64,000 nt of DNA from Petrolisthes cinctipes (lineage: Eukaryota; Arthropoda; Malacostraca; Decapoda; Porcellanidae). The DNA lies in the NCBI GenBank assembly GCA_033782935.1, contig JAWQEG010004803.1:1-64000 (forward strand), in the 5' to 3' direction. A program made the translations under genes and the position numbers. The notes under the pieces are model-generated. The model was given only the letters and a program-made list of their open reading frames with translations, was not told where the DNA came from and made no database searches. Shown piece by piece: positions 37,201 through 46,112 of the stretch (its first letter is position 1; each line of letters starts with the position of its first letter).

Positions 37201-37797
37201 TGACATTGTCCCTTGGATTCTACAATGTCTACTCTTCCCTCTCTGAGATACATCTACCTACTGTATATACGAATTTCTCCATACACGGAATAAATTGGTC
37301 ATACATATACACTTGCTTAAGCTTACCAAATTTGAGTAGCCACAAAAACCTGTACGTATTTTTCTTTCAAATTTTAATTCCGTTTTCAATTTACATGATT
37401 TAAAAAAATCTGAATCAGCCTATTAATTTTCTGGAAAATCAATAAAAAAACTGAAGGAACAGGAATGCGCTCTCCCGCCCAATTATATTATTTATTTTTT
37501 TCCTACCTACCAGCCCCTCATTAATTAAAGTTCTTGGCTCGTTCAGTAAATGTAATGAAATTCAAAGCAAATTACACCAACATTTTACACATATGTATAT
37601 ATCTGTAACTTACAAACACTGGAATGTACACGTAGCAAAAGTCTATCTAAATTCATATTAGTTAAAAGCGAATTGGTGCATTTCCTCCAAGATAAAACAG
37701 AAACAAAATTCATACAAGGTAGGGGAGGCAGAAACTGACCTTCAGTCCTCACGAAGCGACGGCAGAAGCTCCACTGTTCCAACCAACTAATAACCAT
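25700..37797 (-). CDS. SLC17-like: SLC17-family organic anion transporter (sialin/VGLUT/phosphate cotransporter-like)
   Basis: This is a major facilitator superfamily transporter with about 12 membrane spans, moving organic anions such as sialic acid, glutamate or phosphate across lysosomal, vesicular or plasma membranes. Exons, 5' to 3' on the minus strand: 37797-37740, 35258-35100, 30435-30374, 29810-29733, 29450-29295, 29082-28995, 28541-28385, 27943-27727, 27400-27268, 26802-26647, 26351-26266 and 25909-25700; all phases agree and give 519 residues. Family marks are the first span with LYMTRVNLSVIIVAM, the loop GGRLAERYGAKW, the signature GVTWPSMHACLAHWIPPLER, and HTVNHLDIAPNFSG near the tenth span. 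A Thr/Ser-rich loop with sequons follows span 1. The ATG at 37797 is chosen because its exon phase joins WIPTRV in frame. Introns 1 and 2 (2.5 and 4.7 kb) carry most of the repeats. Substrate cannot be told from sequence alone. Confidence 0.9.
30143..30275. mobile_element. Hairpin MITE-like remnant
   Basis: Arms GCCTCCAAATTAGGCTAGGA and GTGGTACAGTTTGGCAGAAT flank a divergent centre, the same plan as the TTAA hairpin family. It lies in SLC17 intron 3, just downstream of exon 3. Confidence 0.45.
30580..30692. repeat. Second hairpin family, copy 1
   Basis: A long imperfect palindrome: AACATCCGTGGTGATGACTA on the left pairs with ATCATCAACACCACGGATGTT (central part) on the right, around a loop near 30635-30645. 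Related palindromes lie at 35932-36056 and 41680-41836. It lies in SLC17 intron 2. Confidence 0.65.
31618..31735. mobile_element. Hairpin MITE-like remnant abutting LINE copy 2
   Basis: The arms ATTGCCACGAAACA and TGTTTCGTGGCATAGTC are inverted copies and follow the TTAA hairpin plan. It lies immediately before the place where LINE copy 2 begins, so it may mark the 5' break of that copy. Confidence 0.5.
32442..32921. mobile_element. Tc1/mariner-type MITE, 480 bp
   Basis: It begins CAGTCGGCAAA and ends TTTGCCGACTG, with inverted repeats extending through AGTTTCGTTACCA on both sides for about 30 bp. It is flanked by TA at 32440-32441 and 32922-32923. It has no transposase frame and interrupts LINE copy 2. 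Confidence 0.9.
32924..34808. mobile_element. Large non-autonomous Tc1/mariner-type element, copy B
   Basis: A 1885-bp relative of copy A (23625-25270) with termini CAGTCGCGGCCATAATTCCC and GGGAATTATGGCCGTGAGTG, flanked by TA at 32922-32923 and 34809-34810. The terminal inverted similarity continues inward for roughly 75 bp (GTAGATGTGACACCGTCGC against its partner near 34745-34765). It holds more simple sequence than copy A, including (CT)n at 33011-33040 and (TA)n/(GA)n near 33071-33104, which produce spurious open frames. No transposase is present. Confidence 0.88.
34209..34259. repeat. (CT)n microsatellite
   Basis: CT tract inside mariner-type copy B, orthologous in position to the tract in copy A. 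Confidence 0.95.
35440..35525 (-). repeat. Purine-rich dispersed repeat, short copy
   Basis: Contains TTAAGGGTTTTGGCGCCCCT beside a GCCTCAATGTGTGCAGCCC block. The same arrangement, more complete, lies at 42440-42600 and, inverted, at 52795-53010 and 59690-59925. Confidence 0.5.
35932..36056. repeat. Second hairpin family, copy 2
   Basis: Palindrome with arms ATTTATGGTGTTGACGATGG and GTATCAACACCATGGATATT around a centre near 35995. It resembles 30580-30692 and 41680-41836. It lies in SLC17 intron 1. Confidence 0.6.
36205..36395. repeat. Irregular GCAAAA/GGTC repeat cluster
   Basis: The motif GCAAAA(T), spaced by GGTC/GACC words, occurs about six times within 190 bp (for example TTGTGCAAAATTGGTCC and TTTTGCAAATGACCGGTC). 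It appears to be an old tandem repeat. It lies in SLC17 intron 1. Confidence 0.45.
36901..37060. repeat. Interrupted (CA)n microsatellite
   Basis: CACACA runs broken by AATAATA words in SLC17 intron 1. Confidence 0.9.
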
Positions 37798-39729
37798 CTT
37801 CCTGAACACACTACACAGTGCCCAAGGGACCACGGTCTGTAGCCTACACAGCTTCTGAGAGTAACCAACATTACCTCCTTAATCACGTGCTTCCTGTTAC
37901 TGCCACACACCGTCTACGTTATTCTCTCAGCTTTTATGGTGATAAAGTTTTCACTCTTCATCCTCTCACTTCATTAATTGCTCTGATAAGGAGCTATAGA
38001 CCCATATCATGAACGATAGTATATCTTATTACCAAATTTTTTTCGAGTTATTAGTTTTCAGATATTAAAGTATACATGACCACAGAAAACGGTGCCATTC
38101 TTGGGGCAACTCTTATTACACTACAAAGAGTCGTGCCCTTATGACATGTGAGTGAATTCATAACGTAATTCAGTCGTCTTTACAATTGATATATATTTTC
38201 TATCCTGTCTCATAATTGCAAGGATTATACATGTAGTTGATTCAACAGCAACTTAGTATTCCTTTATGACTCTGCTCTCGAATGATATGGCATTGTTAGC
38301 GTGAGTAGTCTGTGCAATACCACCATGTAATAGGCTACGTTATAGCCTAGCTGAGGGCGGCCACACATAATATAACAATACCACAATAAAACTTAATATT
38401 CAAGGCTTCAGTTTTATTTGTAAAGCTAAAGTTTCTGTGGTCGAATTATTATGGAATATATGATGATGGAATCTCGTGGTTTATTAAAGATGTGCAACTC
38501 CGGAGAGGCTGGAAACTGGAACATCCACTAGAGAGTTGATGCCACACGCTGAAGTGGTGGTAAACAATCTTGGTTTTCCATCTATTATTCTTTACATGAA
38601 ACTTAATACTGTAAAATCTACTGGTTATTTGAATACTAATGTGAACGAAGAAGGCAACTCTGCATGTAGACAGTGACATAGTTGTCTATAATAAACGTTA
38701 TGGTATCATGATTCTGGTGGGTGTTGGTACTTGTCCGGATCGACGTTGTTGGGGGCCGCTGTCCGCTGAGCAGAGCCAGAGAGCAAAGTCAGTAGTCGTT
38801 GGGGTGTTAGTGGAAAAGATTGAGAGTGACCCTGAACACCGTGACATCTGACCTTTTGGTACAAAGATTTACACCAGTTGGGAGCCGTCTTTAGTCGTTG
38901 AATAGATAGGGTTAGTCTTGTATTACCTCTGTACGAGTTTTCCATCTTTAGGTTTGAGTATGATAAAAAAAAGATTTCTAAAGCACTCTTATTATTATGA
39001 GCTGAATGTCAACAATACGACTACAGCAGACATCTTGTATAGACCACTAGGCCTATATTATTTTCACTACCCACCAAACGTCAGTACAGTATTATGCGTG
39101 TAAGCCAGAATATATAATAACAGTAGGGTCCACGAAGCCTATATCAATGTGGAGTCTAAACAATAATGCAAAAATGCAGTCGTGTCTTTGTGTGGATTTT
39201 TGAGTTAACTGGAGGACGTATATAATAAGGACGAGTGTCTAAATGCCATTAATGGGGTTTCTAACTTGTGAACCTGAAAATACTGCATGTGTACAATTTT
39301 ACTAAAGCAAACCAAAGCTGAGTATATAAAAATCACTGACAATTTGGTAGCACTAAGGACTTATAACTTACACCCTTGTCCCAAAATGTTAATACATGTT
39401 ACCAGAGATCAAACATGTCATTGTGTTTTACTCTACTACATTAATTAGACACTTTTCTCCTGAAAGTTATTATATCCTGGCTGAAATGCTCATGTTTCCT
39501 TCAAAGTAAGATAACCTTAAGACATACGTTTCGCATACATTCTAGTTACTAAGCTGCAAAATATTCCTAGTTTTGTAGATTTTGGTGTAATTTGACTTGG
39601 ATTGCATTATATTTACCAAAAGAGCTAAGTAATTTAATGTGGAGGCAGTTACATTTTCGCAAAGTTAATTAAATAAGAAAATTTGAGTATAGAGGAATTA
39701 TAGTAATACAATGTTGATTTTTCCACCAG
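37798..39729. other. Spacer between divergent genes, likely holding two promoters
   Basis: The SLC17 gene starts leftward at 37797 and the small membrane protein gene starts rightward at 39730 or earlier. A GC-richer part near 38700-38940 could be a first untranslated exon or promoter of the rightward gene, because the exon at 39730 appears to begin at a splice acceptor (TTTTTCCACCAG). No coding exon was recognised. Confidence 0.5.
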
Positions 39730-39754
39730 ATTTTGCCATTCCACAACCACCAAC

Positions 39755-42700
39755 ATGGCGATGCCTGAACCCATTGGCCTGAGGGAGATTAAATACCTTC
39801 CTGGTGAGTAACTTGATTTATATTCACAGGGAATTAACGAGGTGGGTAATCCCAAAGACTTGTAGAGATACTTAATGGGGGTATACAGCACATTGTTTTG
39901 GCTGGTAGGCTAGATCTGGAGCAAATGATATTCCTCCAAACTAATTCAGGCAACAGGATACCAGTATTTTTCTTCATGTGGTCTGTTTCCTGGCATACTT
40001 TGGAGGAATCAAGGCGCTCCAGTCTATCAAAAGTATTCTATCCCCTTCATGGGGTAGTAGTATGCTTTTGGTACATTAGAGCGTCTTGACTCCTCCAAAG
40101 TATTCCGGGAAACAAGACCAAATTAACAAAAATAATGGTGTCCTGTTACTTGAAATACTTTGGACGATTCAATTGCTCCAGAATCACCAATACTATACAG
40201 TCCCCTTAAGCAATTGTGGAAGACTTGACTGTCACTTATATTGTTTGTACCTTTGATTATAGTGAAAATAAAATATGATTGTGAGAGGTCAGGTTATGTA
40301 GTAGTTATAGATTGGGTTATGAGATGGTCAAGCAGTCAAGTATTTTCTCTTATCATAAATATTTGGGTTTGAAAATACTAATCAATAATTTTGTACTGGT
40401 GTGCTTTTACCGATGTAGCACAAAGAAGATGTTTCAGAGGATATCAACACGTACAGTCGGTCTCAGAAATTCGTACCCAGAGCGTTGATTAAATGGGGTT
40501 TTTATTTTGCACATACTGTAGGAATTGTTCTGATGACTGATTCAAGTTTTAGCTAAATAACATTACTAGAAAAATTTGGCGTTGGAAAATTGTTTGTACT
40601 AAATTTTCTAGTTGTTACGAACCCTTGATGTCACAGTGGGGTACCGCCGTACCGGTATACGAATTCTTGATGCCAACTGTACACAGACTACATTAAGGCT
40701 GCATTTACACCAAACGAGTCTCGTCTCGTCAAGTCAGTGCGAGTCATTTGACGTGAGTCATTTTGTCTTAACCCCGTTTACACCGACTTCTTCAACCCTC
40801 GTCAAATCAATGCTATAATTATAAGAGTCACTGCTCAGTCTCCCGCTTGAAGCACAAGACCTACAGCAGAAGCCATGGCAGTTCGTGATATCTTGAAAGA
40901 TTATTTTGTTTCCCCAGGTGGAGCTCTTGAGTGGCAAGACAAGATTGATCCAATAATATATACAGTAGTCCATAGTGAATAAAATTGTTCTCTCATCTGT
41001 ACATTTTAATTCAGCAGCAACCTCCCTCCACAGAGCAGCCATGACATCACCATCTTGGTGGCTGCGATCAATTACATATATATAGCCTAGCAGGGCGCTC
41101 TCGAAATAGGTTTATTAGGAGTTCCACTTTCATGTTAACACTACTGATGACGTGCTGTGACTCATGAAAACATGGATCCAGCCCTATCTGTGACGAGACT
41201 CGACGCCACGTGAAGAGACGAGACGTGACGAGACTCGCTGGGAGTAAACGGCTTCTTCACAAATCCATATAATAAATCAAATGTGAACTGGGGTGGCGAG
41301 TCATGACGCGACTTGACTCGTATCGACTTGACGAGACGAGATTCGCTTGGTGTAAACGCAGCTTAAGGGGGTAATTCACTATTGTGACATTGGAGTGCCT
41401 TGATTCCTCCAAAGTATGCCAGGAAACAGGACCAGATGAACAAAAATAATGGTGTTCTGTTGCTTGGAATGATTTGGAGGATCGATGCAGTTGTTCCAGA
41501 TTTACCAACACAAAACTTCCCCCTTAAGGTATTTATTTTGTTTACTTAATTATCGTATATATTCATTTCAGAGGAGATCAATATATGGATGTACGCCATA
41601 GTGGCCATTGGCTCAGCCTTCCTGGTGTTCGTGGTCATCTCCGTCTACCTCATGTGGTAAGTCTTGGGGGCAATAGTCTAGAACATTCATGGTGTTGACG
41701 ATGGTGTGTTAACGGTACGATGACACCATAGATACTCCAGAGCCATCGTACCGTACTAATATCAAAGAGTATTAGGATATATTTACATTGTTGATATCAC
41801 GCCATCGTCAACACCCACCGATATTCTTGCATACGATGGTTGGAGTTGCACAATGGGAAATCACATCTTAGGGGAATACTGAAAAGAAACAGAATAGTGT
41901 CCCATTTAGATCTTTATAGGCATGATAGTTTTTCAGCTCGGCTAACATTTGTTGTATAATACTAATGATTACAGTGTCTGTAGCTCTACTTAAGAGTGTT
42001 ACAGTCTTTTGGAGATAATTGTACAGTTACAGATAACGCAACTCATTCACAACCACTATGGTATATTAAATCGGAATTATACTCTGTACAATGGAGGCTA
42101 CGGTTCCTCCAAAGTATGACAGAACAACAGCCTACCACAGAAACTTAGTAGGCAGTCTGTTGCGTGGCATGGTTTGGAGGAATCAATATCAACACTTTCT
42201 CGGACAGTGTATTTCCCCTTTAACGAGTACAGTATAAGGGATATTGATCGCTAGCGGTACCGGGGTTGTAATATCTTAACATTGTGCAACGTGTCCCTCA
42301 GCTCCTGAAAAATATGAAATTACCGTATTGAATATTGTGATGTGTGAAAAAAAACTGTACAACCACTGCCTCATTTATTGTATTTACACGTTTTTGCCTC
42401 TTATAATTTGCTCTTTACCTCTTATAATTATACTTTGCCCTCGTAGGGGTGGGGGGGGTGCCTGTAATGATGTGGGCAATACTTTAAGGGTTTTGGCGTC
42501 CCTTCGGCCCCAGCCACTAACTACTAGTTTTTCAACTGTCCCTCTTTTCTTTCTATTTCCTTCCAACTTGCTGTCTCAACTCGCTATCACCTTCTTCTGA
42601 CGCTATATGACCTCGCTGTTGCGGCGTCTAATATCAATCAACCTTATACTTTGCTCTTACTTCTTTTATTTTGGTATTTTATATGTTAAGAGGAAGTAAT

Positions 42701-42782
42701 TTGCTGTGTTAAAATTAAAGGAGCCACTGCTTCTTCCAGGCTGTGCCACGAAACGGTATTACTCTGTGTGATAAATTAAGGG

Positions 42783-42828
<46 letters not shown>

Positions 42829-43724
42829 CGGGTTTCGAAGGCTAAGGTAATTGTGATTAATTCAAAGTTATTTTTATTGGAGGTAGCCCAGTAAAGTTAA
42901 AAGATTATAATAGCCTACTTCCGAAAAAGATGGAAATGGTGTAGCCTACCCATTAAACAGCTGAGGGCTCCTAACCCATGTGAGGGAGTCTGACTGCTGC
43001 TAAAGCATACTGTTGTGGATCTTTGAATGTCACTTAAAGGGGTAGTATAGTTTTGATACTTTAGAGCGCCTTTATTCTTCTAAAGTGTGCCAGGAAACAG
43101 GACCAGATTAACAATATAATAGTGGTCTGATGCTTGGAATAGTTAGGAGGAATAAGTTGCTCCAGATTTACCAACACTTAACTTCCCCTTTATAAATAAT
43201 ACTATATAATTATACTCTCATGTAGTCAATCTTGGTATGGAGGACTTAGTGGTCCTCTAAAAATTACCCCACGAGAGCATCCCTTTTACCTCTGTCCTAA
43301 CCTCTCCAACCCTATAATCTAACACCACCACCACTACCACCCGAAGCTCGCCAGACCCCACCCCCAACCTATATTCCAATACCTCAGTCCCTCTTCGAAT
43401 TTCCTCCATTTTAGTTTTTATCCAACCTTCAACTTCAACCCAGTCACCCTGTCTATTTTCCTTCACCTCGTAGCTATAAATGTTCCACTTTCAACCCCGT
43501 CACCAATCTCCACTTTTTATCAATCTCCCTCCACTCTGTAGCTGTTTATGCCCCACCTATATATTTATAACCTCTTCAACGGTCTCCACAACTTCCTCAG
43601 GCGTTCCATGCGGGCTGAGCGGAGTGACATCGAGAGGGAGACACTTTGTGAGGCGGAGAAGTTACCGGCAAGTACCAGTGTCACTTCCCTTCACTCTGAC
43701 CGTTCCTTCGTCGCCACGCCTTAG
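39755..43724 (+). CDS. Small single-pass membrane protein, isoform A (85 residues), unknown family
   Basis: Exons 39755-39803, 41572-41656 and 43601-43724 join in phase to 85 residues. A short N-terminal segment (MAMPEPIGLREIKYLP) precedes one strong membrane span (IWMYAIVAIGSAFLVFVVIS). A basic stop-transfer region (RSMRAERS) follows, then a Ser/Thr-rich tail ending FVATP. The charge pattern suggests the C-terminus faces the cytosol. The exon 39730-39803 starts at a good acceptor, implying an upstream untranslated exon. The second intron can instead splice to 45980, giving isoform B. I do not recognise the family. The consistent phases and clean splice sites argue that the gene is real. The introns hold a cluster of small transposons (39876-41523). 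Confidence 0.6.
39876..40205. mobile_element. Double hairpin MITE flanked by TTAA
   Basis: TTAA at 39872-39875 and 40206-40209 flank 330 bp that holds two consecutive hairpin units meeting near CTATCCCCTTCATGGGGTAG (about 40040). The arms include TTCCTGGCATACTTTGGAGG and CCTCCAAAGTATTCCGGGAA. This is probably one element inserted into the end of another or a tandem dimer. Confidence 0.7.
40454..40679. mobile_element. Tc1/mariner-type MITE, 226 bp
   Basis: It begins CAGTCGGTCTCAGAAATTCG and ends with the inverted similar end (CGAATTCTTGATGCCAACTG). TA flanks it at 40452-40453 and 40680-40681. No coding capacity. Confidence 0.75.
40697..41362. mobile_element. TTAA-flanked MITE with long inverted repeats, 666 bp
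   Basis: TTAA occurs at 40693-40696 and 41363-41366. The ends GGCTGCATTTACACCAAACG and CGCTTGGTGTAAACGCAGC are inverted copies, and the similarity continues through CGAGTCTCGTCTCGTCAAGT on the left. The TTAA duplication is typical of piggyBac-like elements. The interior repeats GACTCG/CGAGAC words and has no transposase frame. It lies in intron 1 of the small membrane protein gene. Confidence 0.8.
41367..41523. mobile_element. Hairpin MITE, intact reference copy, 157 bp
   Basis: It runs from GGGGGTAATTC to ACTTCCCCC between TTAA at 41363-41366 and 41524-41527. Internal arms TCCTCCAAAGTATGCCAGGA and TGCTTGGAATGATTTGGAGG fold into a long hairpin. It abuts the 666-bp element and shares a single TTAA with it. 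Confidence 0.8.
41680..41836. repeat. Second hairpin family, copy 3
   Basis: Arms GAACATTCATGGTGTTGACG and CGTCAACACCCACCGATATT pair, with a second inner pair (GGTACGATG against CATCGTACC). It lies just downstream of the 41572-41656 exon. Confidence 0.65.
42085..42219. mobile_element. Hairpin MITE copy
   Basis: Arms GGTTCCTCCAAAGTATGACA and GCGTGGCATGGTTTGGAGGA are inverted, followed by ATTTCCCC and TTAA at 42220-42223. The left end is degraded. Confidence 0.6.
42440..42600 (-). repeat. Purine-rich dispersed repeat, copy 2
   Basis: Read on the minus strand it contains AAGGGACGCCAAAACCCTTA, then a TTGCCCACATCATTACAGGC block, preceded by AGAAAAGAGGGACAG. These match blocks at 52795-53010 and 59690-59925. 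Confidence 0.6.
42784..42827. repeat. (TG)n microsatellite
   Basis: Uninterrupted TG tract in intron 2 of the small membrane protein gene. Confidence 0.95.
43038..43189. mobile_element. Hairpin MITE copy
   Basis: TTAA at 43034-43037 is followed by AGGGGTAGTATAG. The arms TTCTAAAGTGTGCCAGGAAA and GCTTGGAATAGTTAGGAGGA match the reference copy, and the right end reads ACTTCCCCT before TTATAA. Confidence 0.7.
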
Positions 43725-45038
43725 TCCACCCCTGCCAAAATCACGCCTCCTGTTCTTCCTTTCCCCGACCCCGTTGCTGCTGCTGCTGCTGCTGCCGTGA
43801 GGTACCGTTCTGTTTAGTGTTTGTTTACTGTTTGAGTACTACCATTTGTTTTGTACTGTGTATTGTTTTAATTTCAGCCTTCAGGTAAAATGTTTACTGG
43901 CTCCCTCATCCCATTTTAAAAAGCATTTTCATTAAGTGTAAAGGAAATTAACACTAAACAAAATAATAATTTAGCAAAGTTACTCCAATATATACCCATA
44001 CAATGAACTCCGTCACATTTTGTTTTTCAAAACCAATCCTGGGTGAGAGAAGGTATTGTGGGTTCAGACAACTTTTGGTAAAGACTGTAGAGAGATGAAG
44101 GCTTTGCTAGTGTTGGAGGGGGGAGGGGATAGGGGCACTTGGGTCACGTCATAATCACGATCTGAGAGAGAAGGGAGTTTGCGCCGACTCGACTCCTGTC
44201 TATCTCTCATCCCATCTACTATCCTCTCTCTCTCTCGTCGCCATGCCAACCATCTCAGTCCGCTTCCCTCCTTTTACTCTTATTTACTCGACACAGATGT
44301 GGATACCCTCGCGTCTCCTTACCTGCCTTTCAATACGCCTGGTGTATCACAGCCACGTAAACTTTTCCTTTGATGTTCTTGATATTCCTCACGTTGCCTG
44401 ACCAAACAACCCAACTCCATGAAGTAGGCCATGACTTGAACCAGGTTTTCACATAGGGTCCACATGGAGTGTATGTTGTGTTGTTGTTGATGTATGTAGA
44501 TGTGTGCAGTGTACTTTTCCGTCATATGTTTGATAGTGTAGGTGTTGTATCCTGGAGAAATAACCGCAATGGACCCAATCAGCCTCTTCTGGCAGCTTGG
44601 TCAGAAATGCTGTTTGAAGAATATTTGGACTTGGGGCGATGTTGATCTACTGTTCCTTGGCATTTGTGAGCGTTCTGCCGTCATTACAGTATATAATTCC
44701 TTTATCTAAGTCATATTTGTTAATCCCCTACCAGGTTCGACTGCGTATCTACAGTAGTTCGTTTGCATATTGCATTAGGCTAGTTCGATTTGCGCTTCCA
44801 AATAACCTCCTCTTCTCCCCCCCCCCCTCCCCACAGCTCTCTGAACTCAAGCCATGATTGCTGAAGTTAGGCGAGGGACAGTGAGCCTTGTTTTCCCCTA
44901 CTGCTAGGTCTGTTATCCCTTGGCGCCTCCACTGCTCTCCAGCCACGCGCCAATCGATAGAGAGAGAGAGAGAGAGAGACTGTGGTTGATAAGATGGATG
45001 GATTAAAAGTCAGGCAAGTTCATTTGATTCATAAACAC

Positions 45039-45426
45039 AGGAGCCTGAAGAGGGAAGGGGACTTGGTGGAAGGGAAAGTAAGAGGGAGAAGGTTTGGGAG
45101 GAAAGAAGAGAGAAAGGAGGGACATATACCAGAAGAGGAAGTGGGATTTGGAGGTAGGAAGAGAGAGGGGGAACCAGAAAAGAGAGGAAGAAAAAGGTTT
45201 TGAAGGTAAGGAGAGATATGTGGAGGTGAATAGTGAGAGAGCGAGATCGAGATAGGAAGAGGAACGAAGAGAGATGGAAAGAGAGAACACGGATTAAGGA
45301 AGAGGAAGGGAAGATAAAAAATTGGTGAAAGAAATAGGGAGGAAAAGGAGGGAGCAAAGAATAGAAAATAAGGAGTGAGAAATGGAAAGGGAAAGAGAAA
45401 AGAATGGAGGAAAGAAGAGAGCAAGC
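45039..45426. repeat. Polypurine tract of about 390 bp
   Basis: Almost pure A/G on the plus strand, built of GAGG/GAAGAG/AAGGGA words. It lies between the two alternative last exons of the small membrane protein gene. Open frames on the minus strand here encode only Ser/Leu/Phe/Pro-rich low complexity and are artefacts of composition. Confidence 0.85.
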
Positions 45427-45462
45427 GTGGTCATCATGGCTGTCTGCCAAGTTGTTGACACG

Positions 45463-45489
45463 CACACACATACACACACACACACACAC

Positions 45490-45534
<45 letters not shown>
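45463..45534. repeat. (AC)n followed by (TC)n microsatellite
   Basis: AC tract to about 45490, then a TC tract from about 45493 to 45534, just downstream of the polypurine tract. Confidence 0.95.
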
Positions 45535-45537
<3 letters not shown>

Positions 45538-45979
45538 GGGATGGCAGGCTAGGGTCGGGTGAATACATGGAAGGTTATTAATGTCATGGTGAGGGCAGAT
45601 TACAAAATAACAACAGGATTACTGAGAAAGCACTCGCAATGCACATTAAAAGATATGTATTTTAATGTACTGACAATGCTGTACGGCAAATGTTTAATTA
45701 ATTAGTGTTGAAAGGCTTTAGAGATCATTTTAAATGGAGTTGCAGCAGTTGGTTTCATTATAACTAGTCTACTATTTTCCGTATGCCGGACGCTGAAGGA
45801 AATACGAGTTTAGGTTCAGTCAGAGACTATTGAGATGTGGATACAACTATTGATAATAATGAGACGAAACAGGGTAGATGGGTGATTGTGACTATACTGT
45901 TACAGCTTAAGCCTAACTGTCTGCGTAGTTGTACCTTTATATACAGTAGGTTGATCATGATTTTTTTTTTCTTCCACAG

Positions 45980-46112
45980 TAAGTACACCTCAGAAGCATC
46001 CCCGAGTCACCTTTTCAACAGCACTACCACCACCCTTCTGAAGCAGCTGATCACCACCACCACCACCACCGCTGACACCACCCCATACATCAACAACCAA
46101 CAGAAACCTTGA
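45980..46112 (+). CDS. Alternative last exon, isoform B of the small membrane protein
   Basis: After a T-run acceptor (CTTCCACAG), an open frame runs in the same phase as the exon at 43601 and stops at 46110-46112. Spliced from 41656, it gives an 88-residue protein with the same membrane span but a different tail. The junction codon becomes TGT (Cys) instead of TGG (Trp), followed by KYTSEASPSHLF and a Thr-rich stretch. Because both alternatives keep the frame exactly, I favour alternative terminal exons over coincidence. An AATAAA at 46646-46651 could end this form. Confidence 0.5.

Noticed and set aside
45010..45489. Minus-strand Ser/Leu/Phe/Pro-rich open frames up to 159 codons
   Set aside because: They are the complement of the polypurine tract and owe their length to composition.
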